Assembly: GCA_003162395.1 (NCBI GenBank)
Contig: PMON01000004.1
Location: forward strand, 24,711 to 88,710
DNA from: Acidimicrobiaceae bacterium
GTDB taxonomy: Bacteria; Actinomycetota; Acidimicrobiia; Acidimicrobiales; RAAP-2
Length of the DNA stretch: 64,000 nucleotides
Reading direction: 5' to 3'
The notes beneath the pieces are model-generated. The model was not told where the DNA came from. It searched no databases and saw only the letters and a program-made list of their open reading frames with translations. Below, piece after piece: positions 16,180 through 25,607 of this stretch. Each line of letters starts with the position of its first letter. Position 1 is the stretch's first letter. A program made the position numbers and the translations under genes.

Positions 16180-18887
16180 GTCGCGGACGCGCCCCCCGAG
16201 AACAGCGTGTCGCTCAAACCGGCAGCGTCATCGTGGATCCGGATGATGAGGTCCGCGACGAGCCCCGTCCAGCCAGTCTGGTGCGAGGCGCCAAGTCCCG
16301 CCCCGTTGTCGCCGTGGAAGTACTCATTGAACTGGACGTTGTCGCGCCACCGCAGGTCCGAGCGGAATCGCTCAATCGTCCCGAAGCACGGGCGGCGCCC
16401 GTCGCTGCCGACGAGGAAGATCGAGATCAGCCGCCGACGAAGGTCCCTCGCGATCTCGCGGTACGTCAGGTAGGCACCTGAGCCGGTGGGGTACTCAACC
16501 GACACCTCGTCGCCGTAGAACTCGCCGAGCCGGGCCAGGGCCCCGCACACGAGGTAGTTGAGCGGGAACCAGACCGGCCCGCGCCAGTTGGAGTTGCCGC
16601 CGAACATGTGGGTGGTCGATTCAGCGGGCTCATAGTTGATGGAGGCGTGGAATCCCTCGACGTCGAGCTCGAACGGGTGCTTGAGGTGAAACTTCGACAG
16701 CGACCGGAGCCCGTACGGGGAGAGGAACTCGGACTCGTCGAGCAGTCGCGAGATCAGCCGATCGAGGTGCGAGATTTCGACGACGCCCAGCAGCAGTCGT
16801 CGCCGTCCAGGTTCGCCTCGCACCCACTGCTCGTCGTCGAGCTCGTCGAGCTCGGCCGCCCCAGCGCCGACGAGCTCGGCGCCCTGCTTACCAAACCGTC
16901 CGAGCTGGCGCACGAGGTCCTCATCGAGCACCATCGTGGCGAGGAGGGGGATCGCCCCGACCATCGAGTGCACGGCGATCATGACCTCCGAGCCGGTCGG
17001 CCCTTCCAGCTGGTCGTAGAAGAACCCGTCCTCCTCTCCCCAGAGCCCGAGGTTGTTGAGCGCTCGCCGAACGAGGGCGAAGTGCTCGAGGAACTTGAGC
17101 ACCAGATCATTGGTCGGCCGACCGCTGCCGCGGTTGAGCTGGACAGCCATGACCGCCATGGAAAGCGCGTAGTACGCCATCCAGCCCGTGGCGTCTGCCT
17201 GTCGCAGCAGGTAGCCAGGCGGCAGGTGCGATCGGTCGATCGGTCCGATGTTGTCGAGCCCGAGGAAGCCGCCTTCGAAGAGGTTCGAGCCGTCAGCATC
17301 TTCTCGGTTGATCCACCACGTGAAGTTGACCAACAGCTTGTCGAAGACCCTGCTCAAGAAGTCGTAGTCCTCGTCCCCGGACGCAGCGAACACCTCGAGT
17401 GCGGCCCTCGCCTGCACCGGTGGGTTCAGATCGCCGAAGTCCCACTCATAGGCAGGCAGCGCGCCGCTCGGATGCTGGAACCACTCCCGACACAGGAGGA
17501 TCAGCTGGTACTTCGCGAATGCCGGGTCGATCCTCGCGAGGGCCACGCAGTGAAAGGCCAAGTCCCACGCCGCGAACCACGGGTACTCCCATTTGTCAGG
17601 CATCGACATGATGTCGAACGCGTCGAAGTTGCGCCACTTGGAGTTGCGCCCCTCGGCACGACCCGTCGGCGGCGCGGGACCCGTGGGGTCGCCGTCCAGC
17701 CACCGAGCGACGTCGTAGTAGTAGAGCTGCTTGCCCCACAGCATCCCGGCGAACGCCTGGCGAAGGACACGGCCCTCGTCCTCGCTCGCCGCCGACGGGG
17801 TGACAGCCGCGTAGAACTCGTCTGCCTCGCTCGACCGCTGATCGAGGACGCGGGCGAACGGCTCGCCAAATTGCGAGTCCGCGGCGCTCGCGGCGGCCTC
17901 GTCTCGTGGCTGGAGGCGCAGACGCACGCGCACCGTGGCGTGCGGCTCGACCTCGAGGGCGTACCAGAACGAGCCCTTGGTGCCCACGCCGTCGGGGTTG
18001 ACGCTGTCGGCACCGCGCACGACGTGGTCGTTGATCGCGTCTTTCGGGAACGCCGAGGCCGCGTGGTCGGTGCCGGCGGCAACGGCCGGATTCGACTCGT
18101 TGTCGCACACGAGGATCCTCGGCACGGCGCCGTCAGGCCCGGTGTCGGCGGTGAGCCGCAGTGTGCCGAGCCAGGGGTGCTCGACGCGCAGCGCACCTGG
18201 GCCGTCGACCTCCAGTACTGGGCGCGCGGCGTCGTGCTCCCATGACCAGGTGTTGCGAAACCATGCCGTGGGGAGCACGTGCAGGGTGTCGAGCTCGGGT
18301 CCTTCGTTCGTGACCTCTATTTCCCACAGCACGTCGGTGGGATCGGCTTTCGCGTAACGGACGACGACGGTCCAGTACCGATCGTCGTCGAACGCCCCGG
18401 TGTCGAGCAGCTCGTACTCGGGCTCTTCGAGGCTCCGCGCGCGATTGACGTCGATGAGGTCCTGGTAGGGGAAGGGCGCCTGGGGATAGTGGTACTGCCA
18501 GACGTTCCAGACGTGGCTCGGCACCGAGTCGAGGTACCACCAATACTCCTTCACGTCCTCCCCGTGGTTCGCCTGGGACGGGTTGAGCCCGAACAGCCGC
18601 TCCTTCAAGAACGGGTCGCGCCCGTTCCAGAGCGCGAGGCCGAGGCAGAAGTGCTGCTCGACGTCGCAGAAGCCCGCGAGCCCGTCCTCACCCCAGCGAT
18701 AGGTCGTCGATCGCGCGGCATCGAAGGGCAGGTACGCCCACGCATTGCCGTCGGCGCTGTAGTCCTCGCGGACGGTGCCCCACTGGCGCTCGCTGACGTA
18801 CGGCCCCCACCAGTACCACTCGCTGGCGGAGCGCAAGCCGTCCTCGAGGCGACCGAAGGACGCAGTCCGGCGGTGCTCCTCGGTCAT
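16176..18887 (-). CDS. GH63/MGH1-like glucosidase, 903 residues
   Basis: The protein matches the large bacterial 'glucosidase' family related to eukaryotic mannosyl-oligosaccharide glucosidase (GH63, (alpha/alpha)6 barrel). Signatures are GLRSASEWYWWGPYVSERQW near the N-terminus, DKWEYPWFAAWDLAFHCVAL and GGNSNWRGPVWFPLNYLV. No signal peptide is seen, so it acts in the cytoplasm. Coupling to glgX suggests a role on glucan or glucose-containing compatible-solute substrates. The true substrate is unknown; smaller relatives hydrolyse glucosylglycerate. The ATG start has CAGGAGAG upstream. Confidence 0.85.
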   Translation of the reverse strand: MTEEHRRTASFGRLEDGLRSASEWYWWGPYVSERQWGTVREDYSADGNAWAYLPFDAARSTTYRWGEDGLAGFCDVEQHFCLGLALWNGRDPFLKERLFGLNPSQANHGEDVKEYWWYLDSVPSHVWNVWQYHYPQAPFPYQDLIDVNRARSLEEPEYELLDTGAFDDDRYWTVVVRYAKADPTDVLWEIEVTNEGPELDTLHVLPTAWFRNTWSWEHDAARPVLEVDGPGALRVEHPWLGTLRLTADTGPDGAVPRILVCDNESNPAVAAGTDHAASAFPKDAINDHVVRGADSVNPDGVGTKGSFWYALEVEPHATVRVRLRLQPRDEAAASAADSQFGEPFARVLDQRSSEADEFYAAVTPSAASEDEGRVLRQAFAGMLWGKQLYYYDVARWLDGDPTGPAPPTGRAEGRNSKWRNFDAFDIMSMPDKWEYPWFAAWDLAFHCVALARIDPAFAKYQLILLCREWFQHPSGALPAYEWDFGDLNPPVQARAALEVFAASGDEDYDFLSRVFDKLLVNFTWWINREDADGSNLFEGGFLGLDNIGPIDRSHLPPGYLLRQADATGWMAYYALSMAVMAVQLNRGSGRPTNDLVLKFLEHFALVRRALNNLGLWGEEDGFFYDQLEGPTGSEVMIAVHSMVGAIPLLATMVLDEDLVRQLGRFGKQGAELVGAGAAELDELDDEQWVRGEPGRRRLLLGVVEISHLDRLISRLLDESEFLSPYGLRSLSKFHLKHPFELDVEGFHASINYEPAESTTHMFGGNSNWRGPVWFPLNYLVCGALARLGEFYGDEVSVEYPTGSGAYLTYREIARDLRRRLISIFLVGSDGRRPCFGTIERFRSDLRWRDNVQFNEYFHGDNGAGLGASHQTGWTGLVADLIIRIHDDAAGLSDTLFSGGASAT

Positions 18888-18978
18888 TCAGCTCTCCTGA
18901 GCATGGGGAGTCGGGCTTGTGTCGGGCCGAAGGGTAGCGCGGGGGCAGGCGTGCGAGCCCGGACCCGCGCGTGGCGGC

Positions 18979-19746
18979 TCAGAGCCCGGGGCTCGACTGC
19001 ATGAGGCCGCCGTCGGCGAAGATCGTCGTCGCAGTCAGGTAGCTCGCCGCGTCGCTCGCGAGGAACGCGACGACCGACCCGATCTCCTCGGGCTGGGCCA
19101 TTCGCCCGAGCGGGATTGCCGCGTTCAGCTTGGCGAGCGCAGCGGGATCACCGATCGTCGACGCGTTGATCGGCGTGGCGACCGCCCCTGGTCCGACGCC
19201 GACCACGAGGATGCCGTGCGCGGCGAGTTCGACGCCTGCGGTGCGCGTCAGCATTCGCATGCCCCCCTTTGAGACGCAGTACGCGGTGTTGCCGGGCATG
19301 GGCCAGTCCTCGTGCACCGACGTGACGTTGATGATCCGCCCGCCGCCGCCCTGGGCGATCATCTGTCGCGCCGCGAGCTGGGTCCCGAAGAACGCGCTCT
19401 TGAGATTGATGGCGAGCACGCGGTCGTACTGCGACTCGGTGGTGTCGAGTACGGAGGTGCGCGTCTCGACGCCGGCGTTGTTCACCATCACGTCGATCCG
19501 GCCGAACGCCGTCACGGCCGAGGCGATCAGGCGCTCGAGGTCCGCGACGTTGCTCACGTCCGCCTCGACGCCGAGGGCCTTGTCGCCAAGCGCGCGCACC
19601 TGGTCCTCCAGGGCCTCAGTCGCCTGCTCGTCGGCGACCCAGTCGATGACGATCGTCGCTCCCTGCGCGGCGAGGGCGAGCGCGATCGCCTTGCCGATGC
19701 CACTGTTGCCCCCGGTCACCACTGCGACCTTGCCTGTCAGCGCCAC
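18979..19746 (-). CDS. SDR family oxidoreductase (glucose 1-dehydrogenase-like)
   Basis: This is a 255-residue classical short-chain dehydrogenase: cofactor motif TGGNSGIGKA, NNAGVETRTSV, catalytic Ser in NVTSVHEDWP, AYCVSKGG with Tyr/Lys, and the C-terminal FADGGL. GIVIDW-type strand 2 (TIVIDWVADE) lacks a clear NADP-selecting Arg pair, so the cofactor is unsure. The closest named relatives are glucose 1-dehydrogenases and 3-oxoacyl-ACP reductases. Given the adjacent glucan cluster, glucose oxidation is possible but not shown. The GTG start has GGAGGG upstream and lies 30 bp behind the DUF2254 gene on the same strand. Confidence 0.85.
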   Translation of the reverse strand: MALTGKVAVVTGGNSGIGKAIALALAAQGATIVIDWVADEQATEALEDQVRALGDKALGVEADVSNVADLERLIASAVTAFGRIDVMVNNAGVETRTSVLDTTESQYDRVLAINLKSAFFGTQLAARQMIAQGGGGRIINVTSVHEDWPMPGNTAYCVSKGGMRMLTRTAGVELAAHGILVVGVGPGAVATPINASTIGDPAALAKLNAAIPLGRMAQPEEIGSVVAFLASDAASYLTATTIFADGGLMQSSPGL

Positions 19747-19776
19747 GAACCCTCCGGTCCTCGAGTCGCGACGAGC

Positions 19777-21213
19777 CTAGGACGGGACCGCAGCGGGCTC
19801 GTCGTCCATGCCCGTGATGGCAGCGAGGAGGCGCTCGTGCCTCGAGCGCACGTCGGCGAGGTCGCGCGGCTCGTGAACTGTCGCCTCGGCAACCGCGAGG
19901 ATCATCTCGCCCTGACGGGCGAGCGCCTGTCGTTGCCTCGACTCGACGGTGGCCCGAGTGACCGCCGTCATCGCGTCGAGGAGCCGGATCAAGACTGCGG
20001 GCATGCCCCCTGCGCACTGGCGGATCTTGTCGAACGCTCGATTCACCATGCGGCTGTAGGAAGGGTCCCACGAGATGAGGCGGATCCGACGGAGTTGATC
20101 CCGGTACACGCCCTCGGTGAGCGACCGCTGCGACAACTCGCTCAGGCCCGCAGAGAGCCAGTCGATGCAGGTCAAGGCGGTGAACGTGTCGTTGACGGCG
20201 GGCGAGAGCGCTCGGATGGCGATCTCTACGAGCTGGTCGATCGCGAAGACCGGGTCCTGCAACAGGGTCCGGTGAGGCCCCAGCGCATGGGCGCGGCCAA
20301 GCGCAGCAGCGACCTGCGGCGCGGCGGTGCTCGGCCAGACCTCGGCGAGCGGGTGCCCCTCGACGACGAAGTGTCCAGGTCGATGCTTGAGGCGGATCAC
20401 CGCGTCATTGTGCGCCGCGATCTCCACGAGCTGGGCGTAGCCGACGTGCTGGAGGTAGCCACTCGAAGTGGCGGCCACGTCCCCGCCGCTGCGCTCGAGA
20501 GCCTCGAGCAGCGTGTCGACCGATCGTCCCTCGTCGTCGGGTCGCTCCGCCGTCGAGTCGGCGCGCGCGGGGAACTCGGCCACGATCGCCTGATGCAGGT
20601 CGCGCGCGATCGACGCGATCACCTCGGGAAGCTGGATCATCTTGGCGATGTGGTGGATGAAGTAGATCAGGACGCCCACGTCGACGAGCGAGAGCGCCTC
20701 GGCGACCGTGATCGACAGGTGGGGCACGAACCCTCCACGCGGTCCGGTCGTGATCGACGCGAGCACGAGCACGGCGTACACGAACGTCGCGACGAAGACG
20801 CCGAGGGTGACCTGGCTGCCGACGTCACGGATGAAGTGACGCATCATGCGGGGGCCGAACTGCTGGGACGCGAGCGTCAGTGCGAGGATCGTGATGGAAA
20901 AGACCACGCCGACCACCGTGATGACTGCCGCAGCGATCGCGATGACGACCTGGCGGCCCGCATCGGCGTCCCCCGTGCGAAGCCATGTCGGCAGGGTGAG
21001 GCGCTGGGAGTAGACGTGGTGATCGAAGGCGATCGTGGCCGCGAACAGCGCGATCGAGACGAGGACGAGGAGGGTCGGGACCAACCAGAGCGTCGTGCGG
21101 GCGGCCTCGATGCGCCAGCTCGGCAGCCGACGCTGGCGGCGGGGGTCGTGCTCGCGGGGCACGAGTCCGTGGCCGCCGGGCGTCCCTGCAGATGAGGAGC
21201 TCGCGGCCGTCAC
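19777..21213 (-). CDS. DUF2254 membrane protein
   Basis: The 478-residue protein has four predicted membrane spans in the N-terminal half (LWLVPTLLVLVSIALF; VVIAIAAAVITVVGVVFSIT; TLGVFVATFVYAVLVLAS; LVDVGVLIYFIHHIAKM) and the family core ALTLASQQFGPRMMRHFIRD. A soluble C-terminal domain follows with RALSPAVNDTFTALTCIDWL, a strongly conserved DUF2254 block. The function is unknown; it has been speculated to be a channel or sensor. The GTG start is used and has only a weak ribosome binding site. It is transcribed divergently from the nitronate monooxygenase gene across 281 bp that hold no other feature I can identify. Confidence 0.88.
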   Translation of the reverse strand: MTAASSSSAGTPGGHGLVPREHDPRRQRRLPSWRIEAARTTLWLVPTLLVLVSIALFAATIAFDHHVYSQRLTLPTWLRTGDADAGRQVVIAIAAAVITVVGVVFSITILALTLASQQFGPRMMRHFIRDVGSQVTLGVFVATFVYAVLVLASITTGPRGGFVPHLSITVAEALSLVDVGVLIYFIHHIAKMIQLPEVIASIARDLHQAIVAEFPARADSTAERPDDEGRSVDTLLEALERSGGDVAATSSGYLQHVGYAQLVEIAAHNDAVIRLKHRPGHFVVEGHPLAEVWPSTAAPQVAAALGRAHALGPHRTLLQDPVFAIDQLVEIAIRALSPAVNDTFTALTCIDWLSAGLSELSQRSLTEGVYRDQLRRIRLISWDPSYSRMVNRAFDKIRQCAGGMPAVLIRLLDAMTAVTRATVESRQRQALARQGEMILAVAEATVHEPRDLADVRSRHERLLAAITGMDDEPAAVPS

Positions 21214-21494
21214 CGTGTCAGCTCCCCCGAAACGAGTGCGTCATCGGCGTCGCGATGGAGGGGCGTCATGGTCGACGTGGGTCGTGGCATCGCTGCTTCT
21301 CTCTGCCGACCAGTCTTCCCGGCGCACCGTAGGGCACCATTGTATCGGCGGCGATCCGACGCTCGATGGGACAGCTCGAGCCTCCGAGTCCGCCATGACG
21401 CGCACGGGCAGCACCGTGCGGTGCGGCAGGGTCGCTCGACGGCTGGTTGTGGTCGGGACGCCGTGAGTAGCGTGACCGCGACAAGGAGGACATC

Positions 21495-22469
21495 GTGCTT
21501 TCGACACGACTCACTGAGGCGCTGCGAATCGACCATCCCGTCATGCTCGCTGGCATGGGGGGCGTGTCCTACGCCGCGCTTGCCGCCGCGGTGTCGAACG
21601 CTGGCGGCTTCGGGTGCCTCGGGGCATCGACGATGTCGGAGGCGACGATGGTCGACGAGATCAGCGCGACGAGGGCAGCCACGGACAAGCCCTTCGGCGT
21701 CGACCTCCTCACGGCGATGCCCGGGGACCTCGTCCACTCCGTCGAGCTCGTGATCGAAGGCGGCGCGAGTGCCTTCGTCGCGGGGCTGGGCGTTCCCTCG
21801 AAGGTGGTGGAGCTATGCCACGACCACGGGCTGCTCGTCGTGTCGATGTGCGGGAAGGTCGACCACGCTCGGCGGGCCGTCGACGCAGGCTGCGACCTCG
21901 TGGTCGCGCAAGGCACCGAGGCGGGTGGCCACACCGGCACCGTCGCCACGATGCCACTCGTACCGATGATCGTCGACGCGGTAGGCGGCGACGTCGCCGT
22001 CGTTGCCGCAGGTGGGATCTTCGACGGCCGGGGCCTTGCGGCCTCCCTCGCGCTCGGTGCCGACGGGATTTGGGTCGGGACGCGCTTCATCGCGACGCCC
22101 GAGGCGAGGGGGATCCCCGGGTTCAAAGAGCGGATCCTCGAGGCACGTGAGGACGGCACGACGGTGTCCCGGGCATACTCGGGCAAGACCATGCGCGTGA
22201 TCAAGAACGACACGACCGCCTACTACGAGCAGAATCCTGGCGCGCTGAAGCCGTTCCCAGATCAACTCGGCGTGTCGTTTCGCGACGGGACGTTCCACCT
22301 CGGCGGCGACGAGTCGACACTCGGCATCGATCCGGCGAGAGAGGGCTACCCGGCCGGACAGGCAGTCGGCGCGATCGATGCGCTCGTGCCCGCCGGCGAG
22401 CTCCTCCTCTCGATCGTCAGCGAGGCCGAGGTCGTCCTGGCCGCGCTCGCGACGCTCGCGGGTCGGTGA
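21495..22469 (+). CDS. Nitronate monooxygenase (2-nitropropane dioxygenase family)
   Basis: The 324-residue TIM-barrel flavoprotein carries the FMN-binding pattern MLAGMGGVSYAALAAAVSNA at the N-terminus, GTEAGGHTG with the family catalytic His, and VVAAGGIFDGRGLAASLALG with GADGIWVGTRF. The family oxidises alkyl nitronates such as propionate-3-nitronate, and some members are enoyl-ACP reductase (FabK)-like. The GTG start has AAGGAGG 6 nt upstream. The stop overlaps the next start as GTGA, so it is coupled to the acetyltransferase. Confidence 0.9.
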   Translation: MLSTRLTEALRIDHPVMLAGMGGVSYAALAAAVSNAGGFGCLGASTMSEATMVDEISATRAATDKPFGVDLLTAMPGDLVHSVELVIEGGASAFVAGLGVPSKVVELCHDHGLLVVSMCGKVDHARRAVDAGCDLVVAQGTEAGGHTGTVATMPLVPMIVDAVGGDVAVVAAGGIFDGRGLAASLALGADGIWVGTRFIATPEARGIPGFKERILEAREDGTTVSRAYSGKTMRVIKNDTTAYYEQNPGALKPFPDQLGVSFRDGTFHLGGDESTLGIDPAREGYPAGQAVGAIDALVPAGELLLSIVSEAEVVLAALATLAGR

Positions 22470-23074
22470 GCGGACCGCCGCCGCTCAACGAGCCCCTGCC
22501 TGGCCTCGTCGTCGGCGCGAGGCTCCGCCTCGAGATGTGGCGCGGTGAGCCTGACGCAGTGGAGGCGATCCGAGCGCTCATCGACCGCTCGCGGCCCACG
22601 CTGTCGCAGTTCCTCGGCTGGGCGGTCGAGCCGCTCGACGCTGCGGCCGAAGCCGCAGTGCAGGCCGACATCGAGCGCCGCTGGCGTGAGGGGCGCGACG
22701 CGGGCTGGGTGATCGTGGAGGACGGCGCGCCCCGGGGCATGCTCGGCCTGCATCGCAGGGGTGGGCCCGACGAGCTCGAGATCGGCTACTGGCTCGACGA
22801 CGCGGCGACCGGCAGGGGCCTCGTGACCGAGGCATGCAGGATGGCGATCGACGTGGCCTTCGGCATCGAGGGCATCGACGTCGTCGAGATCGTCCACGAC
22901 GCAGCCAACCTGCGATCCGGTGCGGTGCCACGGCGCCTCGGCTTCTCGAGGGTCGCGGCGTTTACCGTTCCGCCCGAGGCGCTGCTCGAGTCCGGCATCA
23001 AGGTCCGCTGGGTTGTGCGCCGGGGGGACTGGCTCGCGCGTCGCGAGCCGTCATCGGTGCTCTCGACTGCCTGA
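22466..23074 (+). CDS. GNAT family N-acetyltransferase (RimJ/RimL-like)
   Basis: The 202-residue product shows the GNAT fold order: RLRLEMWRGEPDAVEAI at the start, GMLGLHRRGGPDELEIGYWL (motifs C/D), TGRGLVTEACRMAIDVAFG (acetyl-CoA loop, with G-x-G-L/x-x-E) and NLRSGAVPRRLGFSRVA, the conserved N-x-x-S-x-x-x-x-x-x-x-G-F block of RimJ/RimL proteins. The acceptor is unknown. The GTG start forms a GTGA overlap with the upstream stop. Confidence 0.9.
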   Translation: MSGPPPLNEPLPGLVVGARLRLEMWRGEPDAVEAIRALIDRSRPTLSQFLGWAVEPLDAAAEAAVQADIERRWREGRDAGWVIVEDGAPRGMLGLHRRGGPDELEIGYWLDDAATGRGLVTEACRMAIDVAFGIEGIDVVEIVHDAANLRSGAVPRRLGFSRVAAFTVPPEALLESGIKVRWVVRRGDWLARREPSSVLSTA

Positions 23075-23097
23075 GCTCGCTGCCCGATCGAGGGCAC

Positions 23098-23114
23098 GGC
23101 GACCCCTGGTCGCC
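23098..23114. terminator. Bidirectional hairpin between acetyltransferase and msrA
   Basis: GGCGACC-CCT-GGTCGCC is a perfect 7-bp stem with a 3-nt loop between two convergent genes. There is no U-tract, as is common in GC-rich actinobacteria. Confidence 0.5.
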
Positions 23115-23133
23115 CCTCCAGACCGGTGTCTCG

Positions 23134-23784
23134 TCAGTCCTGTGCGAACACGCCCACGGGGCACGACACGCCGGTGCCGCCGAGCCCGCAGTAGCCATTC
23201 GGGTTCGCGATCAGGTACTGCTGGTGGTAGTCCTCGGCGTAGTAGAAGACACCGGCGTCCTCGATCTCGGTCGTGGGAGTGGGGTGGCCCGAGTCGACGA
23301 GCCGCGCGCCGTAGGCGTCGCGGGCGCGCAGCGCGAGCTCGCGCTGTCGAGGCGTCGTCGCGTAGATCGCGCTGCGGTACTGGGTGCCGACGTCGTTGCC
23401 CTGACGGAACCCCTGCGTGGGGTCGTGGGACTCGAAGAACAGCGAGAGCAGCGCCTCATAGGTCGTCACGTTGGGGTCGAAGACGACCAACACCGCCTCG
23501 GCATGACCCGTTCGGCCGCTGCAGACCTCCTCGTAGGTGGGATTCGGCGTGTAGCCGCCCATGTAGCCGACTGCGGTCGTCACGACGCCGGGTGCCTGGA
23601 AGAACTTCCGCTCCGCACCCCAGAAGCATCCGAGGGCGAAGTACGCGACCTCCAAGGACGGGTCAAACGGCGGCGTGATCGGGACGCCGAGCGCTCGGTG
23701 CACGACGCTGACGGTCATCGGCGTCGCGCGCCCCTTGAGCGCGTCTTCGGGTGCCACCATCTCCTGATGTCGCTTGGAGAACAT
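23134..23784 (-). CDS. msrA: Peptide-methionine (S)-S-oxide reductase MsrA
   Basis: The 216-residue protein reduces the S-epimer of methionine sulfoxide. The catalytic cysteine is C53 in [37 protein letters not shown] and [23 protein letters not shown] are the standard blocks. The C-terminal [16 protein letters not shown] supplies possible resolving cysteines. The ATG at 23784 has GAGGAGG 8 nt upstream. About 45 residues precede the catalytic core, longer than minimal MsrA but common in actinobacteria. It is divergent from the ABC transporter. Confidence 0.96.
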   Translation of the reverse strand: MFSKRHQEMVAPEDALKGRATPMTVSVVHRALGVPITPPFDPSLEVAYFALGCFWGAERKFFQAPGVVTTAVGYMGGYTPNPTYEEVCSGRTGHAEAVLVVFDPNVTTYEALLSLFFESHDPTQGFRQGNDVGTQYRSAIYATTPRQRELALRARDAYGARLVDSGHPTPTTEIEDAGVFYYAEDYHQQYLIANPNGYCGLGGTGVSCPVGVFAQD

Positions 23785-23894
23785 GCTGACGACCTCCTCT
23801 GCGCGCCGCGCGCCGCGCGGTGCAGCGTACCGGTCGTCAGCGCGATCTCGGCGCCGAGTCGTGCCGCCGGGAGGACCTGCGAGACTTTGGCGTC

Positions 23895-24797
23895 GTGATC
23901 GAAGCACGAGGGCTCGTCAAGCGCTACGGCACGACCACCGCGGTCGACGACCTGACGTTCAGCGTCCGTGCGGGCATCGTGACGGGATTCCTCGGCCCGA
24001 ACGGCTCGGGCAAGTCGACCGCGATGCGGATGATGATCGGGCTCGACCATCCCGATGCGGGCTCGGTCACGATCGACGGCCGCGCGTACGGCGAGATCAC
24101 GTGGCCCCTCCACGAGGTCGGCGCGCTCCTCGAGGCAAAGGCGCTCCATCCCGGCAGGTCGGCTCGCAACCATCTCCGAGCGCTTGCCGCGTCGAACCGG
24201 ATCGCGAGGTCGCGAGTGGAAGAGGTGATCGAGCTCGTCGGCCTCGCGTCGGTCGCGAACAAGCGGGCCGGGGGCTACTCCCTCGGCATGGGACAGCGGC
24301 TCGGCATCGCCGCGGCGCTCCTGGGCGACCCTGAGGTGCTCCTGTTCGACGAGCCGGTCAACGGCCTCGACCCCGAGGGCATCCAATGGGTCCGCGAGCT
24401 GCTGCGCTCGCTCGCCAAGCAGGGAAGAACCGTCTTCGTCTCCTCGCACCTCATGAGCGAGATGGCGCTGACGGCCGATCACGTCATCGTGATCGGCCGC
24501 GGCAGGCTGCTCGAGGACGCCGACATGGGCGAGATGATCGCCCGGGCCGGCTCCAGCGTGTCGGTGCGCTCGCCCGACGCCACGAGCCTCGCTGCGGCGC
24601 TCACGCGCTCCGGTGCAACGGTACGCCGTCAGGCGGACGGCGCGCTCGTCGTGACCGAGCTCGATGCCGCGACGATCGGCGAGGTCGCCGCGCGCGAGCA
24701 CCTGGTGCTCCACGAGCTCGCCCCCCAGCGAGCCTCCCTCGAGGAGGCCTTCATGGCCCTGACCAAAGAGCACGTCGAGTTCGGGCACTCGACGTGA
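23895..24797 (+). CDS. ABC transporter ATP-binding protein
   Basis: The 300-residue ATPase has Walker [10 protein letters not shown], a variant signature [12 protein letters not shown] in place of LSGGQ, Walker [16 protein letters not shown] and switch His in VSSHLMSE. The [10 protein letters not shown] signature and the C-terminal 80-residue extension are typical of DrrA/NatA-like drug or daunorubicin-type exporters. The GTG start lacks a ribosome binding site. GAGACT sits 8 nt upstream, so a leaderless start is possible. Its stop overlaps the permease start as GTGA, so the two form one exporter. Confidence 0.92.
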   Translation: MIEARGLVKRYGTTTAVDDLTFSVRAGIVTGFLGPNGSGKSTAMRMMIGLDHPDAGSVTIDGRAYGEITWPLHEVGALLEAKALHPGRSARNHLRALAASNRIARSRVEEVIELVGLASVANKRAGGYSLGMGQRLGIAAALLGDPEVLLFDEPVNGLDPEGIQWVRELLRSLAKQGRTVFVSSHLMSEMALTADHVIVIGRGRLLEDADMGEMIARAGSSVSVRSPDATSLAAALTRSGATVRRQADGALVVTELDAATIGEVAAREHLVLHELAPQRASLEEAFMALTKEHVEFGHST

Positions 24798-25576
24798 ACC
24801 TCCTCCCGACCATTTCGAGCGAGTGGCTGAAGTTTCGGTCGGTTCGATCCACCCTCTACACGCTTGTCGTCACGGTCTTTCTCTGCGTTGGCATCGGCGC
24901 GCTCGGGTGCTTCGCCGAGCGCCAGCAGTGGCCGAGCGAGCATCTTCCCGAGCACCTCGCGTTCGACGCGGTCCGCACAAGCCTGTTCGGCTTCTTCTTC
25001 GCCGAGATCGCGATCGGGGTGATCGGCGTCCTCATCATGTCGTCGGAGTACTCCTCGGGATCGATTCGCATGACGCTCGCGGCGACGCCGCGGCGCCTCT
25101 CCGTGCTCATCTCGAAGGCGGGCGTCCTCTTCGTCGCCACGCTCGTGGTCGGCGAGGCATGCGCCTTCATCTCATTTTTCATCGGACAGGCGATCCTGCA
25201 CCCGGTGACGCCGTCGGACACGCTGGCGTCCGCGGGCGCGCTCCGCGCGGTCTTCCTTGCCGGCATGTCCCTCGCGCTGCTGGCGCTGCTCGCGCTGGGA
25301 TTCGCCGCGATGCTGCGGCACACCGCGGGCGCCATCACGGTGTACGTGTCGATCCAGCTGGTGCTCTTGCTCATCGTCTCTGCGCTCCCCTCGTCCTGGA
25401 ACGTGCACATCTTCAAGTTCCTGCCCGAGGTGCTCACCCAGTCGATGCGCGCGGCGCACTCGAATGGCGTGCAGTTCACGTCGTTCTCCCCATGGATCTC
25501 GACGCTCGTGCTCGCTGCCTACGCGATCGCGTCGCTGATCGGCGGCGGCTGGCTCCTCCTTCGTCGCGACGCCTAG
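24794..25576 (+). CDS. ABC-2 type transporter permease
   Basis: The 260-residue product begins SEWLKFRSVRSTLYTLV, the usual ABC-2 amphipathic start, and has about six membrane spans (for example LVVTVFLCVGIGALGCF, FFAEIAIGVIGVLIMSSEY, LFVATLVVGEACAFISFFIG, LALLALLALGFAAML and TLVLAAYAIASLIGGGWLLL). SSEYSSGSIRMTL is a conserved loop of this family. It pairs with the ATPase through a GTGA overlap. The exported substrate is unknown. It converges on the next gene with 31 bp between. Confidence 0.9.
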   Translation: MNLLPTISSEWLKFRSVRSTLYTLVVTVFLCVGIGALGCFAERQQWPSEHLPEHLAFDAVRTSLFGFFFAEIAIGVIGVLIMSSEYSSGSIRMTLAATPRRLSVLISKAGVLFVATLVVGEACAFISFFIGQAILHPVTPSDTLASAGALRAVFLAGMSLALLALLALGFAAMLRHTAGAITVYVSIQLVLLLIVSALPSSWNVHIFKFLPEVLTQSMRAAHSNGVQFTSFSPWISTLVLAAYAIASLIGGGWLLLRRDA

Positions 25577-25607
25577 GGCGGCCCCCTCGACGGAACGTTG
25601 ACGACCG

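Noticed and set aside
16608-18245. 545-codon plus-strand frame opposite the GH63-like gene
   Set aside because: Shadow frame; no ribosome binding site or domain and fully covered by a well-supported gene.
19312-21195. 627-codon plus-strand frame opposite the SDR and DUF2254 genes
   Set aside because: Spans two real minus-strand genes and is Arg/Asp/His-rich without motifs.
23895-23897. Leaderless start for the ABC ATPase gene
   Set aside because: GAGACT 8 nt upstream differs from the TAGNNT pattern at the first base, so I left it out of the group.
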